A stretch of 64,000 bases of DNA, taken from NCBI RefSeq assembly GCF_017873235.1, contig NZ_JAGGJZ010000006.1, forward strand, positions 1 through 64,000, written 5' to 3'. Below the pieces are notes generated by a model, which made no database searches, was not told the origin of the DNA, and saw only the letters and a list, made by a program, of their open reading frames with translations. The stretch comes from Clostridium moniliforme. GTDB taxonomy: Bacteria > Bacillota > Clostridia > Clostridiales > Clostridiaceae. Each line of letters starts with the position of its first letter. Position 1 is the stretch's first letter. Below are positions 9,837 through 17,345 of the stretch, in pieces. The translations under genes were made by a program, and so were the position numbers.

Positions 9837-10517
9837 TTATATTTTTCTTTCTCTATAAGAATTCATTATATCTCCTAATATCTCAGCAGATGATGGTGGT
9901 GTATAACTTATTGCATTAGCTCCCGCCTCTATAGTTTCAAGTATACTTTCTTCACTTCTTCCACCTGTTGCTATTATAGGAATTAATGGATAGTCCTTTC
10001 TTATTTTTCTTATTATATTAACTGTATTTTTTCCACCTGATACATTTATTATTGTTGCACCTGCATTTAATCTTTCTTCTATATTTGCATCTTCTGAAAC
10101 AATTGTAACTACAACTGGTATATCTATAGTTTTTCTTATTCTTCTAATTATACTATTAGCTGTTGGTGCATTTACAACAATTCCAATAGCTCCTTTAAAT
10201 TCTGCATCTAGTGCAAGGTTAACTACTCTTCTTCCTTGAGTTATTCCTCCACCTACTCCACAAAATACTGGAACATCTGCAGCTGTTACTATGGCTTCAG
10301 TTATTTTCGGCTGGGGGGTAAAAGGATATACCGCCATTATAGCATCTGCATTTGTATTTTTTATCATTGCAACATCTGTAGAAAACATTATAGATTTAAT
10401 TCTTTTTCCAAAGATTTTTATTCCACTACATTTTCTTATTACAGCTGGTGCTTCAATTATATGATTTCTTAAAGTACCTAAAATTTCTGGTACATATTTT
10501 TCGTTATCCTTTTTCAT
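9837..10517 (-). CDS. TIM-barrel protein of unknown substrate
   Basis: A 226-residue soluble protein with the alternating beta/alpha pattern of a TIM barrel. Glycine-rich loops GVGGGI (mid-protein), VSGGKNT and ATGGRSEES near the C-terminus resemble phosphate-binding loops of barrel enzymes such as those of the IGPS/ThiE/IMPDH kind. I cannot assign a reaction; clostridial homologues may be annotated simply as 'hydrolase', which the sequence does not prove. ATG start behind GGAGGGA. It is a single-gene unit, upstream of and divergent from the DUF1576 gene. Confidence 0.6.
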   Translation of the reverse strand: MKKDNEKYVPEILGTLRNHIIEAPAVIRKCSGIKIFGKRIKSIMFSTDVAMIKNTNADAIMAVYPFTPQPKITEAIVTAADVPVFCGVGGGITQGRRVVNLALDAEFKGAIGIVVNAPTANSIIRRIRKTIDIPVVVTIVSEDANIEERLNAGATIINVSGGKNTVNIIRKIRKDYPLIPIIATGGRSEESILETIEAGANAISYTPPSSAEILGDIMNSYRERKI

Positions 10518-10685
10518 AATTATCCCTCCATAAGTTTATTTGCTTTTACACTATATTATAGCTCCAACTTTACTTTGTGAAAACAAAATATTTATAAATA
10601 TCTTTAATTATTTTATAGCTAAAAATGTAATTTATATAATATAATATTAAAAAACTATGAATTTTAATAAAGAGGTGAAAAGACT

Positions 10686-11939
10686 GTGATTGAAAAGAAA
10701 AAGCTCTTCTTACCATATAAAATTTTATTGGTTATTTATTTATTTTTTATAGTTACAGCCTTTATTGTTAATTCACCCCATGAAATATTTATTGGTTTGA
10801 AGAATATAATTTTAACTCCTGATATATTAATTACTGATTATATTGAAATTGGAGGTATTGGTGCTACTTTAATAAACGCTGCATTAACAAGTATTATAAG
10901 TATATTTATACTAGTTATTGTAGGTATAAAACCAAATGGATCCACTATTATGGCTTTATGGCTTATGACTGGCTTTTCTTTTTTTGGAAAAAATATATTT
11001 AACATATGGCCTGTTATGTTTGGTGTTTATTTATTCTCAAGATATCAAAAGCAACCGCTATTAAACTACTCATTAGTTATGCTATTATCTACTACTCTTG
11101 CACCAACTGTAAGTCAACTTAGTTTTGTTTCAGACAATTTATTTCTAGGACTATTTTTAGGGTCGCTGATTGGAATTATTATAGGATTTATATTAACTCC
11201 AATAGCAACTCATTGTATATCATCCCATGCTGGCTATAATTTATATAACATAGGCTTTGCATGTGGACTACTTGCAACTATTTTAATGTCTATATTTAGA
11301 GCTTTAGGCGTAGATTTTAAAACTCAACTAATATGGAATACTGATCATAATAAATTTTTTCTAATATTTATTTTAATAATATGTGTATATTTGATTTGCG
11401 TTGGTATTTACTTTGGAAAAGATACAAAAAATAATTTAAATAAAATAAAAAAGCAATCTGGAAAACTTGTATCTGATTTTTATTTACTATTTGGAAACAC
11501 TGCTTATATAAATATGGGGATACTAGGAATATTTTCAACATTATATCTATTGCTCATAGGTGGAAATATAAATGGACCAACTATTGGAGGAATATTTACT
11601 ATAATAGGATTTGGATGTTTTGGAAAACATTTAAAAAATATAATTCCTATTATGTTAGGAGCAACTATTGCTGCCATTTTTAGCGTATATAAACTTTCAG
11701 ACCCTGGAGTTTTACTTGCAATACTTTTTAGTACTTGCTTAGCTCCCATTTCTGGAAAGTTTGGTTGGAAAATTGGAATAATTGCTGGAATGCTTCATGT
11801 TACATTAGTTACAAATGTAGGTTATTTACATGGAGGATTAAATCTTTATAATAATGGTTTAGCAGGTGGATTTGTAGCTATGATTTTAATACCAACTATA
11901 ACTACATTTAAGAAAGAGGTTCGTACTGATGAAATTTAA
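10686..11939 (+). CDS. DUF1576 multi-pass membrane protein
   Basis: A 417-residue, very hydrophobic protein with about ten to twelve membrane segments, matching DUF1576. The two halves repeat one another: GSTIMALWLMTGFSFFGKN versus GPTIGGIFTIIGFGCFGKH, LLSTTLAPTVSQ versus LFSTCLAPISGK, and GYNLYNIGFACGLLA versus GLNLYNNGLAGGFVA. Such pseudo-symmetry is typical of channels and secondary transporters. The GTG start at 10686 lies behind AGAGGTG. The downstream gene overlaps its end by 11 bases, so the two are translationally linked. The substrate is unknown. Confidence 0.75.
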   Translation: MIEKKKLFLPYKILLVIYLFFIVTAFIVNSPHEIFIGLKNIILTPDILITDYIEIGGIGATLINAALTSIISIFILVIVGIKPNGSTIMALWLMTGFSFFGKNIFNIWPVMFGVYLFSRYQKQPLLNYSLVMLLSTTLAPTVSQLSFVSDNLFLGLFLGSLIGIIIGFILTPIATHCISSHAGYNLYNIGFACGLLATILMSIFRALGVDFKTQLIWNTDHNKFFLIFILIICVYLICVGIYFGKDTKNNLNKIKKQSGKLVSDFYLLFGNTAYINMGILGIFSTLYLLLIGGNINGPTIGGIFTIIGFGCFGKHLKNIIPIMLGATIAAIFSVYKLSDPGVLLAILFSTCLAPISGKFGWKIGIIAGMLHVTLVTNVGYLHGGLNLYNNGLAGGFVAMILIPTITTFKKEVRTDEI

Positions 11940-12276
11940 AACTGAAAAAAATCTTAGAATAATAAATGAATTAATGGCATTTTGCTATCATTTTCATTCT
12001 GATGATATAAGTGTAAATATAAAAACTATTAATAATAAGTCTACAATAAAAATTAATGCACTTATTTATAACTTTCCTAAAAGGGATTATGATAATCTAA
12101 TTGAAACATTAAATATACCTCGCCAACATGAAGTAGAACAATACTATTGGCAACTTGGTGGAGAAAGTGAATTCGATTGTGAACTTTCTTTAGTTGGAAT
12201 GATGGTTGATACTGCTAAAGTAAAATATGACGATAATATACTTTATATTGAACTTGAAAGGATTGAAAATTCATAA
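11929..12276 (+). CDS. conserved small protein coupled to the DUF1576 protein
   Basis: A 115-residue soluble protein I do not recognise. It is mixed in composition, has no signal peptide or membrane segment, and contains YYWQLGGESEFDCELSLVGMM in its second half. Its ATG lies 11 bases inside the end of the DUF1576 gene, so it is very likely translated with it and may be a cytoplasmic partner or regulator of that membrane protein. A bidirectional terminator follows. Confidence 0.65.
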   Translation: MKFKTEKNLRIINELMAFCYHFHSDDISVNIKTINNKSTIKINALIYNFPKRDYDNLIETLNIPRQHEVEQYYWQLGGESEFDCELSLVGMMVDTAKVKYDDNILYIELERIENS

Positions 12277-12327
12277 ATTCTTATATAAAAACTTTAATTA
12301 CACTTTTGAATTAATTTTTTATATAAA

Positions 12328-12371
12328 AAGAGATGATTGTACTTTATATTTAATTTGCACAATCATCTCTT
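12328..12371. terminator. bidirectional intrinsic terminator
   Basis: Perfect 13-base arms (12328-12340 and 12359-12371) around an AT-rich loop, between the convergent 115-residue gene and the NUDIX gene. Confidence 0.85.
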
Positions 12372-12373
12372 AA

Positions 12374-12865
12374 TTATTCTCTTAATTTAATAATTTTTTC
12401 AACAACCTTACTACCTATTTTATCCTCTTTCATTTCTGATAAAGCTTTATTTATTTTAACCCATCCAATACCTTCAACTTCATCAGATTTATTTATTTCA
12501 CCTTCACTATAATCTGCCATAAAGGTTATCATTAGTAGTTCCTTTCCTTTTACAAAATCAGAACCTAAATATTTTATATTTTTAACCTTTATTCCTGTTT
12601 CCTCAAGAACTTCTCTATAAACAGTTTCCTCTGCACATTCATCTTGATCTACATAGCCAGATATTAATACTTTAGAATTTTTGTATATGTAACTTTGCTT
12701 TAACAAAAGAATCTCATCACCCTTAATAACACCAACTACAATACAAGGTCTTGGTGTATCAAAATATAATATATCATCTTTAGGACAATACGGTACCTCT
12801 CCTTCATCCCAGCAATTAAACATTTCTAGTTTTCTTCCACACTTTGGACAAAATTTATATTTCAT
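12374..12865 (-). CDS. NUDIX hydrolase with N-terminal zinc ribbon
   Basis: A 163-residue protein. A zinc ribbon (CPKCGRKLE near residue 7 and a second Cys pair around 19-27) precedes a complete NUDIX box, GYVDQDECAEETVYREVLEE followed by TGI, with all metal-binding glutamates present. Zinc ribbon plus NUDIX is the arrangement of NudC/NPY1-like NAD(H) pyrophosphatases, although this protein is shorter than E. coli NudC and its substrate is uncertain. ATG start behind AGAGGGAG. It is probably a single-gene unit. Confidence 0.82.
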   Translation of the reverse strand: MKYKFCPKCGRKLEMFNCWDEGEVPYCPKDDILYFDTPRPCIVVGVIKGDEILLLKQSYIYKNSKVLISGYVDQDECAEETVYREVLEETGIKVKNIKYLGSDFVKGKELLMITFMADYSEGEINKSDEVEGIGWVKINKALSEMKEDKIGSKVVEKIIKLRE

Positions 12866-12939
12866 ACATTTCTCCCTCTTATAAACAACATCAATTGTTT
12901 ATATTATAAAATACACTTAAGTTTTTTAGAAGTGTATTT

Positions 12940-13632
12940 TTAAAAATTAACTTCTACCTCTTTATTTAATGTTATTCCATCTTTTAAAACAATACATTCA
13001 TAAACAAATATATCTACCCCATTATCTCTAGCTTCTCTAAGTGCCATTCCAAATTTTTCATCTCTCTCATCATTAGGTGAAAAATCCTTCATATTATCCA
13101 TTTGTAATAAAAATAAAATCCCTGCTCCTATTCCACTTTTTTTAACATCAATAAGTTCTAAAAGATGCTTTCTTCCTCTTTCAGTTGGTGCATCAGGAAA
13201 CTGTGCATGACCTGAATCCTCTAATGTTACCCCTTTAACTTCTAAATAATATTCCTCTCCATTATCATTTTCTAATTTAAAATCAAATCTACTATTGCCA
13301 AAAGTTTTTTCTTTTAAAATATTATTATATTTTGATAATTTTTTTATCTTTTTATTTTTAAGTGCTTCAAAAACAACTTTGTTGGGTATTTGTGAATCAA
13401 TACTTATAAGCATATCTTTTTTATAGACAGCAACTAAATCATAGGCTGTTTTTCTAGCTGGATTATCTTCTTTTCTTAATAATACTTTAACTCCTTCGAT
13501 TAATAGTTCTTTACATCTACCTGTATTAGGTACATGTACCACAATTTCTTTTCCATTTAAATTTACTACTGCATTAAATCTATTTGGTCTACTAATAAAT
13601 TTAGCTTCTAAAATCTCTTTATTGTATTTCAT
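12940..13632 (-). CDS. sfsA: SfsA family protein
   Basis: SfsA-family protein, 230 residues from the chosen start, which equals the usual family length. Conserved blocks: FISRPNRFNAVV, HVPNTGRCKELL, DLVAVYKKDMLISIDSQIPN and YYLEVKGVTL...AQFPDAPTERGRKHLLEL. The last resembles a PD-(D/E)XK nuclease core (E-x-K). E. coli SfsA was linked to maltose gene expression, but its biochemical role remains open. The ATG at 13630-13632 has GGGAGA seven bases upstream; the longer in-frame reading from 13683 adds 17 unrelated residues and is rejected. Confidence 0.9.
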   Translation of the reverse strand: MKYNKEILEAKFISRPNRFNAVVNLNGKEIVVHVPNTGRCKELLIEGVKVLLRKEDNPARKTAYDLVAVYKKDMLISIDSQIPNKVVFEALKNKKIKKLSKYNNILKEKTFGNSRFDFKLENDNGEEYYLEVKGVTLEDSGHAQFPDAPTERGRKHLLELIDVKKSGIGAGILFLLQMDNMKDFSPNDERDEKFGMALREARDNGVDIFVYECIVLKDGITLNKEVEVNF

Positions 13633-13684
13633 AATTATTCTCCCTTTGTGAATTAATTTCCAGTCATTTGACTTTGTGCACATA

Positions 13685-13951
13685 TTATCAACAATAATGT
13701 TGATTATGTGGAAAACTTTTATTGCTACAGATTATTTTTATATAATAAATTTTAATAGATAATAGTTATTTCTACAACATCCATTATATTGATATTTTTT
13801 TTAATAAGATTCCACATATTGTGCATAAAAAGTTTTTTAAATATTTTGATAATTACACTAAAGTTATCCACATTTTGCTCTATTTTATCCACACTATTAA
13901 CACAAGACCCTTTAACACCCTATGTTATAAGCTTTTAACTATTGTGCATTA
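13685..13951. other. cluster of DnaA-box-like sequences between sfsA and the DUF1292 gene
   Basis: The gap 13633-14065 has no gene but is dense in DnaA-type nonamers. Perfect TTATCCACA lies at 13864-13872 and 13885-13893. TTATGCACA (a TTATNCACA match) is on the minus strand at 13820-13828. TTTTCCACA is on the minus strand at 13707-13715 and TAATGCACA at 13943-13951. An inverted pair TTATCAACA / TGTTGATTA sits at 13685-13693 and 13698-13706. The surrounding sequence is very AT-rich. No dnaA, dnaN or rpmH is near, so this is not the standard origin; a DnaA-titrating cluster is the likeliest reading. Confidence 0.55.
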
Positions 13952-14074
13952 CTTTTCCATTTAATGGTTATCGTTGTTTATTTCTTACTATTTTTAATAA
14001 AAAAATAATCTTATTTTTAGCATAAAAAATCATTTTAATTAAATAATATTATTATAAGATAAGGAGTGATAAAT

Positions 14075-14314
14075 TTGGCAAATGAAAAAATAATGACATT
14101 TCTAGATGAGAATAATAATAAAATTGATTATGCTATTTTAGAACAATTATTGATATGTGGTTCTGAATATGTAGCACTAGCTCCAGTTAATTCACCTAAT
14201 CATGTAGAAATATTTAAAATTAAATTTGATAAAAACTGGAATGAATCGTTAGAAGAAGTTTCTTCTGAAAAAGAATTAAATATGTTTAAAACAGTTTCAA
14301 AATTAAAAATATAA
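14075..14314 (+). CDS. DUF1292 domain small protein
   Basis: A 79-residue protein starting at TTG 14075 and continuing ANEKIMTFLDENNNKIDYAILEQL. The later block GSEYVALAPVN and an acidic tail match DUF1292 (YrzB-like) proteins, small firmicute proteins of unknown role. The TTG is chosen because AAGGAG at 14061-14066 lies eight bases before it; the GTG at 14066 overlaps that site. It appears to be a single-gene unit. Confidence 0.75.
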   Translation: MANEKIMTFLDENNNKIDYAILEQLLICGSEYVALAPVNSPNHVEIFKIKFDKNWNESLEEVSSEKELNMFKTVSKLKI

Positions 14315-14472
14315 TTTATAAAAAATATTATTATAGTTAGTTTAAAGTAATTTTTTAATATAACTTTTAAAAATATTATTATTTTAAAAGTTTTTAAATT
14401 AATAATATCTATCTTCCTCCTTTAATAGTAGAATATTAATATAATATTTTACCTTAAAGGAGGTTTATTTTT

Positions 14473-15741
14473 TTGAAAAAGAAATTTATTATAATGTCAT
14501 TTGATGCTGTTGATACAAATGATTTTAAATATATAAAAGAATTGCCTAGTTTTAAAAAGCTTATAAATGATAGTTCCTATTCCGATTCGGTTAAATCAAT
14601 CTATCCATCTTTAACTTATCCTGCCCATTGTTCTATTGTTACTGGAAAATACCCGTTAAATCATGGGGTAATAAATAATATAAAAATTCAGCCTAATAGA
14701 AAAAGTCCAGATTGGTTTTGGAGTCAAAAATATATAAAAGGTAAAACTATATATGATGTTGCTAGAGAAAAAGGCCTTAGAACTTGCTCATTACTTTGGC
14801 CAGTTACAGCTAAATCTAAAACACTTAGCTTAAATTTACCTGAAATATTTCCAAACAGACCTTGGCAAAATCAAATTATAACTTCTGCACTAAACGGAAC
14901 ATTGTTTTTTCAATTAAAGGTAAATAAAATGTTTGGGAATCTTAGAAATGGAATTAAACAACCTAATTTAGATAATTTCACTTTTGAAAGCTTAATGTAT
15001 GTTTTAAAAAATGATTTAGCTGATTTTATATTAGTCCATTTTACAGATGTGGATAGTCATAAACATGAGTTTGGTACTAAGTCTCCTGAAGTTATGATGG
15101 CTTTAAAATGTCAAGATGATAAGCTTTCTAAAATAATTAAATTTTTAGAAGATAATAATATATATGATTCTAGTACATTAATAGCCCTTGGAGACCATAG
15201 TTTTAAAGATGCAGGCTATGTAATTAAGCTAAATAAGCTTTTTATCGAAAAAGGATATATAAAAGTTAATAAGGAAAATAAAATAATTTCTTGGGATGTT
15301 TATTGTAATTATTGCGATGGCTCAGCTTATATTTATATAAATAATAATATTTCTAAGGATTCTATTTATTCCTTGATTAAAGAATTTTCTGATAATCACA
15401 ATAATTGCATTAAATCTATATATACTAAAGAAAAAGCTGCTTCACTTGGAGCTTCTAATCAATGTGATTTTATGGTTGAAGCAAATGATGGCTATTATTT
15501 CATAAATTCAATTGAAGGAGATATTATTGAAAAAACCTTTGGAAAATATGATATTGCAACTCATGGATATTTACCTAATGACCCTAGTTACAAAACTATG
15601 TTTATTATAAAAGGAGAAAATATTAAAAAAAATAATTATATAGGAGAAATGAATTTAGTAGATGAAGGAACTACAATTTTTAATATGCTAAATTATCCAA
15701 CTACTAATTGTGATGGAAATGTATTAGATATATTTTTATAG
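14473..15741 (+). CDS. alkaline phosphatase superfamily phosphodiesterase (ENPP-like)
   Basis: A 422-residue protein of the type I phosphodiesterase / nucleotide pyrophosphatase branch of the alkaline phosphatase superfamily. Metal and nucleophile positions are visible in order: the first Asp in MSFDAVD (near residue 11), the nucleophile Thr in PSLTYPAHCSIVTGKYP (about 47), FTDVDSHKHEFG, ALGDHSFKD and a C-terminal THGYLP. No signal peptide is seen, so it probably acts in the cytoplasm; the substrate is undefined. The TTG start has AAAGGAGG about ten bases upstream. It is a single-gene unit. Confidence 0.82.
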   Translation: MKKKFIIMSFDAVDTNDFKYIKELPSFKKLINDSSYSDSVKSIYPSLTYPAHCSIVTGKYPLNHGVINNIKIQPNRKSPDWFWSQKYIKGKTIYDVAREKGLRTCSLLWPVTAKSKTLSLNLPEIFPNRPWQNQIITSALNGTLFFQLKVNKMFGNLRNGIKQPNLDNFTFESLMYVLKNDLADFILVHFTDVDSHKHEFGTKSPEVMMALKCQDDKLSKIIKFLEDNNIYDSSTLIALGDHSFKDAGYVIKLNKLFIEKGYIKVNKENKIISWDVYCNYCDGSAYIYINNNISKDSIYSLIKEFSDNHNNCIKSIYTKEKAASLGASNQCDFMVEANDGYYFINSIEGDIIEKTFGKYDIATHGYLPNDPSYKTMFIIKGENIKKNNYIGEMNLVDEGTTIFNMLNYPTTNCDGNVLDIFL

Positions 15742-15865
15742 TATATGTTTTAAAATCAATACTTTCTAAACCATACTATTATAATAAAATTTTTTAATAA
15801 TTTATTTTGAATAAATTATTTTGAATTACTTAAACTATTAATGTATCAAATGGAGGTGCATTAGT

Positions 15866-16165
15866 ATGAATGATAATATGATTGGTAACTTACCTCAAAA
15901 TATTAATAAAGAATCAAATTCTCCTAAATCTGATGCCCATGAAATAACCAAAGTAGTTAAACACGGAAGTAGAATAGTTGGTTATGAATTAGAAAATGGT
16001 CACCAAGTAGATAAATTTGCAGCTATTGAAATGGCTAAAAACGGTGACATTAAAGGTGTTAGAGTTAGTGTCTCCTCTAAAGGGGAAGAATATTTAAGAA
16101 GCCTACCTGATGATAATGAATCTAACAACTTACGTAATTTACCAACAGTAAAAATTCAATCATAA
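15866..16165 (+). CDS. DUF3892 domain protein
   Basis: A 99-residue protein with a flexible N-terminus, then DAHEITKVVKHGSRIVGYEL followed by ENGHQVDKFAAIEMAKNGDI, which is the DUF3892 pattern. The C-terminus carries a conserved-looking EEYLRSLPDD. Function is unknown. ATG start behind GGAGGTG. It ends at a strong bidirectional terminator shared with the esterase gene. A short AT-only hairpin at 15796-15820 lies upstream and may end the phosphodiesterase transcript. Confidence 0.75.
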   Translation: MNDNMIGNLPQNINKESNSPKSDAHEITKVVKHGSRIVGYELENGHQVDKFAAIEMAKNGDIKGVRVSVSSKGEEYLRSLPDDNESNNLRNLPTVKIQS

Positions 16166-16186
16166 TCATAAAACTCATTACTTCAA

Positions 16187-16214
16187 AAGAGGAGATTTAA
16201 ATAAATCTCCTCTT
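16187..16214. terminator. bidirectional intrinsic terminator
   Basis: Perfect 12-base arms (16187-16198 and 16203-16214) with a four-base loop. The right arm reaches the esterase stop codon. Confidence 0.85.
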
Positions 16215-17148
16215 ATCTAGTTACCATATTATTTTTAAAAAATTCTATCATTTCATTTATACATATTTTTGATTCAGGAAGTGCCTGATTCAATTGATAT
16301 ATATGCCATAATTTTTTATGGCTTTTATCAAAGGAAAGCATTTTATATTTAATTCTTTTTTTAATAAGTTCATTTTCAATAAGTAAACTTTCACAATAAA
16401 GAGGATCATTTTCTGTAGTTGTTATAAATGTTTTAGGGAAATCTTTTGTCATATTTTTAATAACTGAAATTTCTTCAATCTTATTAGAATTAACAACATC
16501 CTCGCAATTATAAAGCATTTTGGCTAACATTTTTATAAATGGTAATTTTAAATTATAACAAGAACTAAAATCATTTAATCCACATAAAATACCTAATGCC
16601 CTTACACTATCTTTAAAATAAATTTTTATATTATATTTTTTATTATAATTATTATACATATCATTGTTGGAACATAATGCACCAATTAACCCTGCTATAT
16701 GACCTCCTGAAGAATCTCCTACAATAAAGATATTATTTGTATCTCCACCATAAACCTCTCCATACTTATATACCCAATTAGCTCCTTTTATACAATCTAT
16801 TATAGATGATGGATGAGGTCTAACTTCTGTTAATACATAATTTACATTAAAAACTATGAATCCTTTACTAGAAAGTGTTTTACAAAAATTATTGTATATT
16901 TTTTTATCACCTACAGCAAAACCTCCTCCATGATAATATATTAATATAGGAAGCTTTGATTTTATATATTTAGGCTTATGTATATCAAGTTTACATTTAT
17001 TATCAAATAAATCATAAGTAATATCAAATTTTGAAATTACTCCCTCGGGTTCTTTTCCCATTTTATCATTAAATGATACAACTGCATTATTTACGTATTT
17101 AAAAATCTTAAAAATTATACTATTAGAATACTTTTTATTTACGTCCAT
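16213..17148 (-). CDS. alpha/beta hydrolase (HSL/acetyl esterase-like)
   Basis: A 311-residue alpha/beta hydrolase of the hormone-sensitive-lipase type. The oxyanion motif HGGGF is at 73-77, the nucleophile elbow GDSSGG has Ser146, an acid candidate lies in TENDPLYCE, and His lies in DKSHKKLWH, so the triad looks complete. No signal peptide; probably cytoplasmic and acting on short-chain esters. ATG start behind AGGAGGTG. It is a single-gene unit, convergent with the DUF3892 gene. Confidence 0.85.
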   Translation of the reverse strand: MDVNKKYSNSIIFKIFKYVNNAVVSFNDKMGKEPEGVISKFDITYDLFDNKCKLDIHKPKYIKSKLPILIYYHGGGFAVGDKKIYNNFCKTLSSKGFIVFNVNYVLTEVRPHPSSIIDCIKGANWVYKYGEVYGGDTNNIFIVGDSSGGHIAGLIGALCSNNDMYNNYNKKYNIKIYFKDSVRALGILCGLNDFSSCYNLKLPFIKMLAKMLYNCEDVVNSNKIEEISVIKNMTKDFPKTFITTTENDPLYCESLLIENELIKKRIKYKMLSFDKSHKKLWHIYQLNQALPESKICINEMIEFFKNNMVTR

Positions 17149-17267
17149 AAATATAAAACACCTCCTTTATTTATATTGTTTTCTAATATAAAAACTTTAA
17201 TACAAAATTTTTATAAAGATAAAATATATTTTAAACTATTATTAACATTTAATTATATAAAAAATAA

Positions 17268-17301
17268 AGAGTATATTAGTTTTATTACACTAATATACTC
17301 T
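17268..17301. terminator. intrinsic terminator after the CoA-disulfide reductase fusion gene
   Basis: Perfect 13-base arms (17268-17280 and 17289-17301). On the minus strand it follows the fusion gene at 17346 and is trailed by TTTATTTTTT. Confidence 0.8.
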
Positions 17302-17345
17302 CTATTTTTTTAAATTTTATTATTAATTATTTATATTATATTATC

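Noticed and set aside
10236..10472. Tyr/Ser-rich plus-strand frame opposite the TIM-barrel gene
   Set aside because: It has no start context and unusual composition, and it lies wholly antisense to a supported gene.
13685..13951. Chromosomal replication origin (oriC)
   Set aside because: DnaA boxes and AT-rich DNA are present, but dnaA, dnaN, rpmH and rnpA, which flank clostridial origins, are not nearby. A titration cluster is the simpler reading.
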